Part shown: piece by piece, positions 36,347 to 42,241 of the stretch
Position numbering within the stretch: position 1 is the stretch's first letter
How the letters are laid out: each line of letters opens with the position of its first letter
The notes under the pieces: generated by a model
The model's database searches: none
What the model saw: only the letters and a program-made list of their open reading frames with translations
Told to the model about the DNA's origin: nothing
Source: Anaerococcus nagyae
Lineage (GTDB): Bacteria > Bacillota > Clostridia > Tissierellales > Peptoniphilaceae
DNA length: 42,241 nt
Direction: 5' to 3'
Assembly: GCF_017874535.1 (NCBI RefSeq)
Contig: NZ_JAGGLS010000012.1
Coordinates: 1-42,241, forward strand
Position numbers and translations under genes: made by a program

Positions 36347-36352
36347 ATTATA
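36347..36352 (-). promoter_or_regulatory. -10 box directly before lipoprotein ATG
   Basis: On the minus strand TATAAT, then ATATTT, then the ATG at 36340. There is no ribosome site between them, so a leaderless start is possible. The -35 region overlaps the preceding terminator and matches the consensus poorly. Confidence 0.4.
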
Positions 36353-36361
36353 CTATGAAAA

Positions 36362-36391
36362 ACAAAAAAAGAACCACTTTTAAGCGGTTCT
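36362..36391 (-). terminator. Terminator after ABC/lipoprotein operon
   Basis: On the minus strand AGAACCGCTT pairs with AAGTGGTTCT (one G-T), followed by TTTTTTTG. It lies 14 bases past the stop codon at 36405. Confidence 0.85.
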
Positions 36392-36404
36392 AATTTTTAG
36401 GTTA

Positions 36405-37589
36405 TTAAAGTTCGATGTCGATTGACTCTAATTTGTTGTCAGTATTTAGATAATAAAGTTTATTTCCTGAAATTTTCATACCTCTAACCTGAGTGTCAAG
36501 AACAGTTTTTCCACTTGTCATATTTATAATCTTGACTGGACGAGATAAATTATCTTTGACTTCTTTACTCTCATAGTAGAAAATATTATTTCCTATGATT
36601 TCTTGAGAGCCTTGTTCTGCCCATAAAAATGGGAATTTTTGATCATTGACATAAATATTGTCATTATCTGCTTTATATATTTTCCAAACTGGATTTCCGT
36701 TTTCAAATCTTTTTTGACCAAACAAGTATTGGAGATCAAAGTTTTTTTCCAATAATTTCGCTTCTTGGTCAGTTCCTTTTGATAAGTCTAGTTTATATAA
36801 GTCAAAATTGTAGGCATTTTGATCACTATTATCACCAGGCTTGGTAAATTGTAATTCACCATCAATTACTACAGCACCCCCTGTTATACCATCTGATGTT
36901 GCATCAAAATCATGAACTTCACCTGTAGCTAAATCTACATAGCCAATGGCAGATTCTTCTGTATCTAATGTTGGTGTACCATTGATTTCTGCCTTTGAGT
37001 TTTGTTCATGATAACCATAAATTTTATCACCAATCATACCCAATGGACGGAAATCATCAACTGCAGGAAACTCAAATAAGGTTTCTATACTTTTATCATT
37101 CATTCTGACAATTGATACTGAATCATAAATATCATTTTTAGATTTTACAAAAACATTATTTGTATATTTTACATAATCATAATGATTTGAATCTGTGCCT
37201 GTTAAAGCTTTTCCATTTTCATCGACTAGTTCTCCATTTTCATTTACGCTTGTAAATGGACCGAATTGATTAAAAAACAAATCATCTTCACTTACTTCTT
37301 TATTCGTATTTTCCTCATCTTTTTCTTCTTCTACTTTGTTTTCTTCTTTTTTCTTATCTTCCTCATTTTGATCAGTAGAATCTTCTTTTTCTTTATTTTG
37401 AGCAGTCTCTTCCCTATTTTCTTGGTTATCTTCTGCTTTTTTTACATCTATTACTTGGGTATCATTAGTTTCTACTGACTCTGTTTTTTCTGTATCATCT
37501 TTAGCTGGTGGTGGGGTTGGGGAATTGTTATTGCCGCATCCTACCAAGCCAAATGTTAGTAGTAACACTGCTAAGTTCTTCTTTTTCAT
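36405..37589 (-). CDS. Lipoprotein, beta-propeller-like, of ABC operon
   Basis: A 394-aa lipoprotein with lipobox LVGC (Cys18). I chose ATG at 37589, with AAGGAG upstream, over the in-frame ATG at 37619, which would put ten extra residues before the signal. A long Glu/Lys/Asp/Asn-rich linker (about 30-110) lifts a beta-rich body (about 115-394) off the membrane. The body has strand repeats such as NNVFVKSKND, IGYVDLATGEVHDFD and NKLYYLNTDNK. It is a paralogue of the 35426 gene. It follows the permease by ten bases and so belongs to the ABC operon, probably as the extracellular partner or sensor. No specific function can be assigned. Confidence 0.75.
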   Translation of the reverse strand: MKKKNLAVLLLTFGLVGCGNNNSPTPPPAKDDTEKTESVETNDTQVIDVKKAEDNQENREETAQNKEKEDSTDQNEEDKKKEENKVEEEKDEENTNKEVSEDDLFFNQFGPFTSVNENGELVDENGKALTGTDSNHYDYVKYTNNVFVKSKNDIYDSVSIVRMNDKSIETLFEFPAVDDFRPLGMIGDKIYGYHEQNSKAEINGTPTLDTEESAIGYVDLATGEVHDFDATSDGITGGAVVIDGELQFTKPGDNSDQNAYNFDLYKLDLSKGTDQEAKLLEKNFDLQYLFGQKRFENGNPVWKIYKADNDNIYVNDQKFPFLWAEQGSQEIIGNNIFYYESKEVKDNLSRPVKIINMTSGKTVLDTQVRGMKISGNKLYYLNTDNKLESIDIEL

Positions 37590-37599
37590 ATTTTTCTCC

Positions 37600-38991
37600 T
37601 TAATTTGATCTAAGTGCATCTATAGCTGATAGTTTTGTAGCTCGTCTTGCTGGGAGGTATCCTGCCAATACTCCTACTAAAGCTGAAAAACCTACACCTA
37701 CTAAGGCTAGCCATACAGGAATTATAATTATCTTACTTGTATCTATACCCATATCATTCATGCCAGCAAATGCGCCATTAATAATCTTTCCAGCTAATAA
37801 AGATATCAATAGTCCTAATATTCCTCCGAAAAAACCTATAAAACCAGATTCTATTAAGAACATGGTCTGGATATCAGATACACTTGCTCCTATTACTTTC
37901 ATTACCCCAATTTCCTTTTGTCTCTCATAAATACTCATAAGCATTGTATTAATTATTCCAATTGCGGATACTATAAAGGCGATTGAACCAATACCTCCAA
38001 GTATTAGCATAATATTGCGAGTGGAATCTTCTACTTCTTTGCTAGCTTCAGCCATAGAATTTGTCTGATAGCCTAACTCTCTTATAGCTTTTTCTGTTAC
38101 TGCTACATTTTTTGTGTCATCTACTATTACTTGCAAGTTATCAAATTTTATCTTATCATTGGGTTCTTCTATCGGGTTGCCTTTTTCATCAAAATTTTGA
38201 TTTAAACTTGGTGATGCTAATTTTTTATCTTCTTCTTTTAACTTTTTATAGGTACTTTCAGATATATAAGAGCCCCATCCATCTAGAAATGAGGAATTAC
38301 TTAGCTTACCTGCTAATTCTATAGGCACATCTATTGATTTTGGCTTATTCTTATCCTCTTTAGAAACTGTATTTTCTGGATTTTGAATGTTTTCTTCATT
38401 ACCAAAGTTGACACCATCATCTTCACTTTCATCTTGCCAACCTAATCGTAAAAAATATTTATGTGCTTGGTAGTCAAAATCGTCTACAGGCTCCATAGAC
38501 ATTCCTTCACTCATAGGTGTAATTTTATTAGCAGATACATTTGAACTTAATAAGACCTTGTCATCATCACTTGGACTTGGAACGCTACCCCATTCTAAAT
38601 CGTCTTGACTTATTAGAGATAGAATATCATCTGGAATTACATTTATAGAACCTTCCATACCATAATCTTCAGTATCAGCTATCTTAAAATCTACATATAT
38701 ATTCTTACTTGGCACAACAGCTTTGACGTGGTCTACTCTTTTTAATTCATTTATAATCCTATCATCAATATTAAGATTGTCTTTACCAGATCCATCCATA
38801 ACATTAATAGTAGTAAGCCCTTGGAAAGATCCTATCATCTCTTTTTGACTATTAGAGATTCCTTGAGCAAAGGCTAACATTAAAATTATAGAAGTAGATC
38901 CTATCACTACTGACAAGATAGTAAGGATAGTCCTAGATTTACGACGCCAAAGATTCCTAAGTGCCATTATAAATCTATCATATATCCTCAT
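37600..38991 (-). CDS. MacB/FtsX-type ABC transporter permease
   Basis: A 463-aa permease with MacB topology. One membrane helix (about 20-42) is preceded by the usual amphipathic ALRNLWRRKSRT segment. A large extracellular domain follows (about 45-330), then three C-terminal helices (about 335-360, 385-410, 425-445) with the typical YERQKEIGVMKVIGAS coupling helix. Transporters of this type move lipoproteins, peptides or drugs by mechanotransmission, or act as sensors. The substrate here is unknown. It starts 14 bases inside the CARDB-like gene. The ATPase is encoded two genes upstream. Confidence 0.88.
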   Translation of the reverse strand: MRIYDRFIMALRNLWRRKSRTILTILSVVIGSTSIILMLAFAQGISNSQKEMIGSFQGLTTINVMDGSGKDNLNIDDRIINELKRVDHVKAVVPSKNIYVDFKIADTEDYGMEGSINVIPDDILSLISQDDLEWGSVPSPSDDDKVLLSSNVSANKITPMSEGMSMEPVDDFDYQAHKYFLRLGWQDESEDDGVNFGNEENIQNPENTVSKEDKNKPKSIDVPIELAGKLSNSSFLDGWGSYISESTYKKLKEEDKKLASPSLNQNFDEKGNPIEEPNDKIKFDNLQVIVDDTKNVAVTEKAIRELGYQTNSMAEASKEVEDSTRNIMLILGGIGSIAFIVSAIGIINTMLMSIYERQKEIGVMKVIGASVSDIQTMFLIESGFIGFFGGILGLLISLLAGKIINGAFAGMNDMGIDTSKIIIIPVWLALVGVGFSALVGVLAGYLPARRATKLSAIDALRSN

Positions 38992-40027
38992 CGTCTATGA
39001 TTAACTCCTCATCTTTTTTATTTTTTTTTCGTTTTTTTATTAGTAGACCTATTAAAACAATGATTACAAGAAGACCAATCCAGAAAAATGGTGATTTTAG
39101 CACTCCTCCATTGTTTTCTGCTGGCATATTATTATCTGCGCCTCCATCTACTGGAATCATTTCTCCTGTTTCTGGGTCAACAGTAGTGCCTTCTTCTCCT
39201 CCAGCATCCATAGATGTTGCTTCTGCTTTAAATTCTTGAGTTTGATTATGAACATTGCCTGCGGAATCCTCATAGGTTAAGAGAATTCTTCCTTTAACTG
39301 GTCCTTCCTCTTCTGGTGTCACGTTGAAAGTGAAATTCTCTGTAGTTCCTGAGTTAAAATTACCTATAAATTTTCTGTCATTATCTATGCTAAATCCCAT
39401 ACCAACGACATCGCACATAAAGGTATTTAGATTATCTTTTCCTGTATTATAGATATTTACAGAAACTTGATTTGGACTTCCTACTATAAGATCATCGTGT
39501 TTAACTTCTCCTAACGTTACATTGGCCCTTTGAACAACAGGTATTCCTATGGATTCCTTTGTTTGGTATTGGTTTCCCATATAATCTTCATATTCTAAGG
39601 TAAGTCCTATAACATAGTTGCCTGCAACAGCATTTGGATTAACACTCATAGAAATATTTCTATCTGCAGTATTCCATGGATATAGAGCTGCTACATAAAA
39701 TGAATTGGATGTGTTATTTGGAGTAAATACTGACCCATCACTTACCATAGCATTATTTTCTCCACTGGATTGAGGTTGAGATGCTAATTGCTGATCTATA
39801 GTAACTTTTAAATTATATATGGTATTTTTTGCATTGGTATTATAAAGACTAAATGATAAGTTAAAATCACCACCTGCCTCTACAGTTTGGGGACTAAGAC
39901 TGTAATTTGAAAGTATAAGCTTAGGTTGATTTTTCATTTGCACTGCTTGTTGATCATTATCTTGAACTTGTTCGTTTGAAGCTTGGTCATTCTCTTTTTG
40001 ACCATTAATTTGTTGGTAGTAAGTCAT
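38978..40027 (-). CDS. CARDB-like membrane-anchored accessory protein
   Basis: A 349-aa protein with two or more immunoglobulin-like beta domains of the COG1361/CARDB sort (LSNYSLSPQTVEAGGDF; VNIYNTGKDNL), an acidic linker, one C-terminal membrane helix (about 312-330) and a basic tail (KKRKKNKK). The topology should place the beta domains outside. Yet no signal peptide is present: the N-terminus is hydrophilic and Gln-rich, and an in-frame TAG lies two codons upstream of the ATG. It overlaps the ATPase gene by 23 bases and the permease gene by 14. The role is probably as an extracellular adaptor of the exporter. The missing signal sequence could be real or reflect a frameshift. Confidence 0.7.
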   Translation of the reverse strand: MTYYQQINGQKENDQASNEQVQDNDQQAVQMKNQPKLILSNYSLSPQTVEAGGDFNLSFSLYNTNAKNTIYNLKVTIDQQLASQPQSSGENNAMVSDGSVFTPNNTSNSFYVAALYPWNTADRNISMSVNPNAVAGNYVIGLTLEYEDYMGNQYQTKESIGIPVVQRANVTLGEVKHDDLIVGSPNQVSVNIYNTGKDNLNTFMCDVVGMGFSIDNDRKFIGNFNSGTTENFTFNVTPEEEGPVKGRILLTYEDSAGNVHNQTQEFKAEATSMDAGGEEGTTVDPETGEMIPVDGGADNNMPAENNGGVLKSPFFWIGLLVIIVLIGLLIKKRKKNKKDEELIIDDEDI

Positions 40028-40733
40028 CTTCTAAAACCTCATCAATTGTTAAATTCTTATGTATTGTTTGTATCTTTCCATCTCTCATAAATAGAGTCCT
40101 GTCTGCAAATTCTGTCATCTCATCATCGTGAGTTACCATTATAAAAGTCTGATTATTTTCACGTGTAATATCTTTTATAAGTTGCATTACTTCAAAACTC
40201 GTCTTAGTATCAAGATTTCCTGTAGGTTCATCAGCAAAAATTATCTTTGGAGTACCTACAAAAGCCCTAGCTATTGAAACTCTCTGTTGCTGTCCACCTG
40301 ATAACTCATTAGGTTTATTATTCATCCTATTAGCAAGACCAACTTCTTTTAAAATCTTATAGGCCTCTTCTTTTCTTTCATCTACGCCTATACCCTTAAA
40401 TGTAAGTGGAAGGGATACATTCTCCCAGGCAGTAAGATAGGGTAATAGGTTATAGGATTGGAAGACAAAGCCTATGTTTAGGTTTCTAAATTTGGTTATT
40501 TTTGTTTCTTTTAGTTCATTTAAAGTGATATTGCCATATTTTATAGACCCACGAGTAGGGTACTCTAGTCCTGCCAGTAAATTTAATAGAGTGGACTTTC
40601 CAGATCCACTAGTTCCAAGCAGAGCAATAAATTCACCCTTTTCAATATCAAGATTGATACCATCTAAGGCTTTTATTATATTTCCTCCTACTTTATAATA
40701 TTTTTTTAAATCACGAACTTCTATAAGCGCCAT
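40005..40733 (-). CDS. ABC transporter ATP-binding protein (MacB/LolD type)
   Basis: A 242-aa ATPase with Walker A GTSGSGKST (40-48), Q-loop Gln92, signature LSGGQQQR (144-151), Walker B IIFADEP (164-170) and His202 in the switch loop. The LNLLAGLEYPT and TGNLDTKTS stretches are typical of the LolD/MacB/FtsE group, which pairs with FtsX-type permeases such as the one encoded two genes downstream. ATG at 40733 has AAGGAG upstream. It is the first gene of the operon. Confidence 0.93.
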   Translation of the reverse strand: MALIEVRDLKKYYKVGGNIIKALDGINLDIEKGEFIALLGTSGSGKSTLLNLLAGLEYPTRGSIKYGNITLNELKETKITKFRNLNIGFVFQSYNLLPYLTAWENVSLPLTFKGIGVDERKEEAYKILKEVGLANRMNNKPNELSGGQQQRVSIARAFVGTPKIIFADEPTGNLDTKTSFEVMQLIKDITRENNQTFIMVTHDDEMTEFADRTLFMRDGKIQTIHKNLTIDEVLEDDLLPTN

Positions 40734-40811
40734 GAATACTCCTTATTTTAGCTATTACAATATACTTAAAAGCATAAGGTGTTACGTTATTCGCCATACA
40801 CTTTTGAGAAA

Positions 40812-40840
40812 ATTATATCATCTTTATATTAGCAAAGCAA
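40812..40840 (-). promoter_or_regulatory. Promoter of ABC/lipoprotein operon
   Basis: On the minus strand TTGCTT (40840-40835), a 17-base spacer and TATAAT (40817-40812). The leader of about 70 bases contains an imperfect inverted repeat (GTGTATGGCG / CGTAACAC, about 40780-40802) that could be an operator. Confidence 0.55.
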
Positions 40841-40884
40841 TAAAACTTATATAATATATATTTTTAAGGAAAATTAATAATTGT

Positions 40885-40909
40885 TTTAAAAAAAGCTCTA
40901 AAGGAGCTT
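40885..40909 (-). terminator. Terminator of NUDIX gene
   Basis: AAGCTC and GAGCTT (40893-40898, 40904-40909) form a 6-bp stem around a 5-base loop, followed by a T run on the minus strand. It begins within ten bases of the stop codon at 40915. Confidence 0.75.
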
Positions 40910-40914
40910 CTAAT

Positions 40915-41361
40915 TTACTTTATATATTTAATTTCATCTGTATTAAAGTTCCAAAATACTTCCTGGAATTCTCCCTCATAAATTTTAAATATCTTATCCA
41001 TAGACCAACTCATCCCATTCATCTTTTTGAATTCATCATAGTTTATCCATGACAGATGACCTTCTCTGTTTTCTGGCACAAGATCTCCAGTAAAGGTACT
41101 CGTTTCATACAAAAGCCCTACATCTTTTTTGCCATTACTTATCCAAGTAATGAATCCGCAAAATTTAAGATTACTGATATCTAACCCTGTTTCTTCTTTA
41201 GCTTCTCTTATAGCTGCATCTATGAGTGTTTCATCTTCTTCTACCTTTCCACCTGGAAAAGTAAGACCTTCCCATCCTTCTTTCTTGACCTTATCTAGAA
41301 CTACTACTTCATTTGTAGATTCATTTTTTATTTTTATCATGTTCATAAGTCTGGTTTTCAT
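40915..41361 (-). CDS. NUDIX hydrolase (MutT/8-oxo-dGTP type)
   Basis: A 148-aa hydrolase of nucleoside diphosphate derivatives. It has a complete Nudix box from Gly38 to Leu60 (GKVEEDE then REAKEETGL), preceded by GWEGLTFPGGK as in oxidised-nucleotide pyrophosphatases. The substrate is inferred only from this resemblance. It is a single gene with AAAGGAAATA before the ATG at 41361 and its own terminator. The product has no signal peptide and is cytoplasmic. Confidence 0.88.
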   Translation of the reverse strand: MKTRLMNMIKIKNESTNEVVVLDKVKKEGWEGLTFPGGKVEEDETLIDAAIREAKEETGLDISNLKFCGFITWISNGKKDVGLLYETSTFTGDLVPENREGHLSWINYDEFKKMNGMSWSMDKIFKIYEGEFQEVFWNFNTDEIKYIK

Positions 41362-41461
41362 ATTATTTCCTTTACTAGTTCTTATATCTTAAACTTATAA
41401 ATATTTTATCTTTATTTAAAAATTTATCGACTTTTAGGCATTAAAACCTGCTAACAAAAGT

Positions 41462-41549
41462 CAAGGAGAAAAGCAAATTAATTTTACTTTTCTCCTTGTT
41501 ATTTCGAGTTTAAATTTGAGCACAACAAATAAGCCGGTTACATCGGCTT
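41462..41549 (-). other. Two hairpins downstream of IS110 transposase
   Basis: A 12-bp perfect stem (CAAGGAGAAAAG at 41462-41473 with CTTTTCTCCTTG at 41487-41498) and a 6-bp stem (AAGCCG at 41531-41536 with CGGCTT at 41544-41549). Both lie in the 211-base gap between the transposase stop and the NUDIX gene. They may be terminators or part of the element's structured non-coding end. Confidence 0.45.
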
Positions 41550-41572
41550 GTTCAACTATTGCATTCTTGATT

Positions 41573-42241
41573 CTAAGCTACTTTTAATACCTTCTTTTCT
41601 TGTTTTGATGCCATAACTTTTGCATAGTATATTCTTAAGAATTTATTTAATCCTGCAAATTTACAAATCTTCTTAGCCTTTCCATCTTTTTCTTTTTTTA
41701 TCATATACAGATATATATCGTTTTCAGTATCTTTTGCGCTCATCATGCATTTCATAGCTTGATAACCTACTTTTCTTAGTATTGCATTGCCCCTTTTTGT
41801 TATTTTTCTCTGGTCTGCTTTAAAGTTCCCTGACTCATATGGTGGTGAATCTATTCCTACAAATGATATTAAACTTTTTTTGTTTTTAAATTTTGATAAG
41901 TCTCCAAATTCTGCTGTAATTTGTACTGCTAATTTATCTGATATTCCTGAGAATTTCTTTGCTTCTTGATATTCTTCTAAGGGCTCGGCAATTTCTATCA
42001 TTTGTGATAAAATAGTATGTAGAATTTGATTTATATGTTTTATCAATTCTATTCCTTCTTGTATATTCATCTTTATATATGAGCTATTAGAAGGTTGAGT
42101 TGAGATACTTTCCTCTGCGAGCTTGTATATGGATTTAGCTTTATAAGCATTAGGATGGTATCTCTTTTCTTTTGCCCAGTTTTTAAAATCTTCTATGAAT
42201 TTTTCTTCTGGTTTTTCTAATACTAAATTTTTATGCCACCA
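41573..42241 (-). CDS. IS110-family transposase, 5' end beyond window
   Basis: The reading frame stays open from the window edge to the stop codon at 41573, so at least 222 residues are present. The ATG at 42070 is internal. The C-terminal Transposase_20 domain is clear: FSGISDKLAVQITAEFGD, KFKNKKSLISFVGI, then YESGNF with the conserved serine, and ITKRGNAILRKVGYQAM. The N-terminal RuvC-like (DEDD) domain lies outside the window, so I cannot tell whether the gene is intact. IS110 enzymes have no terminal inverted repeats, and some are guided by a bridge RNA made from the element's non-coding end. The DNA on the 3' side is structured. Confidence 0.85.
   Translation of the reverse strand, partial: WWHKNLVLEKPEEKFIEDFKNWAKEKRYHPNAYKAKSIYKLAEESISTQPSNSSYIKMNIQEGIELIKHINQILHTILSQMIEIAEPLEEYQEAKKFSGISDKLAVQITAEFGDLSKFKNKKSLISFVGIDSPPYESGNFKADQRKITKRGNAILRKVGYQAMKCMMSAKDTENDIYLYMIKKEKDGKAKKICKFAGLNKFLRIYYAKVMASKQEKKVLKVA
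41573..42241 (-). mobile_element. IS110-family insertion sequence, partial
   Basis: Identified from the transposase C-terminus. The right boundary lies somewhere in 41362-41572 and cannot be fixed from this window, and the left end is outside. Confidence 0.6.

Noticed and set aside
37266-37478. Plus-strand frame rich in Phe and Ile, resembling a membrane protein
   Set aside because: It is the complement of the Glu/Lys-rich linker of the lipoprotein gene, which produces Phe/Ile-rich antisense by composition alone.
38978-40733. Possible frameshift joining the ATPase and CARDB-like genes
   Set aside because: The ATPase has normal length with all motifs, and overlapping starts and stops are common in this operon. 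I treat them as two genes and flag only the missing signal peptide.

Overview
The window is low-GC DNA that looks like an anaerobic, low-GC Gram-positive coccus of the Peptoniphilaceae type; Anaerococcus is my best guess. That is an inference from four things: LPXTG-type surface proteins with class B and class C sortases, HydE/HydF/HydG maturases, a groESL operon with a CIRCE-like site, and strong AAAGGGG-type ribosome binding sites. No rRNA, tRNA or CRISPR array was seen.

Bases 1-28.5 kb are one large surface-display region, all on the minus strand. Reading in the direction of transcription: (a) a four-repeat Cna-B pilin (26309-28477), then a terminator-like hairpin, then three overlapping class C sortase genes (26208 down to 23393); (b) a six-gene operon (22795 down to 14892) whose order matches the Streptococcus pyogenes FCT-3/4 pilus islands: a tip-type adhesin, a small coiled-coil protein, a SipA-like inactive signal peptidase homologue, an FctA/Spy0128-type backbone pilin, a class B sortase and an FctB-like proline-tailed base pilin; (c) two paralogous giant wall proteins (1569 and 2977 aa) with a candidate thioester domain, Cna-B stalk repeats and a YPSTG sorting signal. 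The sorting motifs differ by group (YPSTG, PPPTG/IPTG, xVKTG). This suggests a division of labour between the local sortases and a housekeeping sortase encoded elsewhere.

Bases 28.7-32.5 kb carry [FeFe]-hydrogenase maturation genes: hydG-hydF on the plus strand, convergent with hydE on the minus strand. The hydrogenase itself is not in the window. HydG, HydE and HydF together build the diiron subcluster of the H-cluster.

Bases 32.8-35.4 kb hold groES-groEL, and msrB divergent from them. Bases 35.4-40.8 kb hold an ABC system (ATPase, CARDB-like anchored protein, MacB-like permease) followed by two paralogous beta-propeller-like lipoproteins. The second lipoprotein lies beyond a terminator and seems to have its own promoter. 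A NUDIX hydrolase and the 3' part of an IS110-family transposase, cut by the window edge, close the window.

Intergenic regions hold strong terminators, a palindrome shared by two pilus-region promoters, two promoters placed so close to the ATG that the mRNAs may be leaderless (hydE and one lipoprotein gene), and several copies of a dispersed, partly palindromic repeat.
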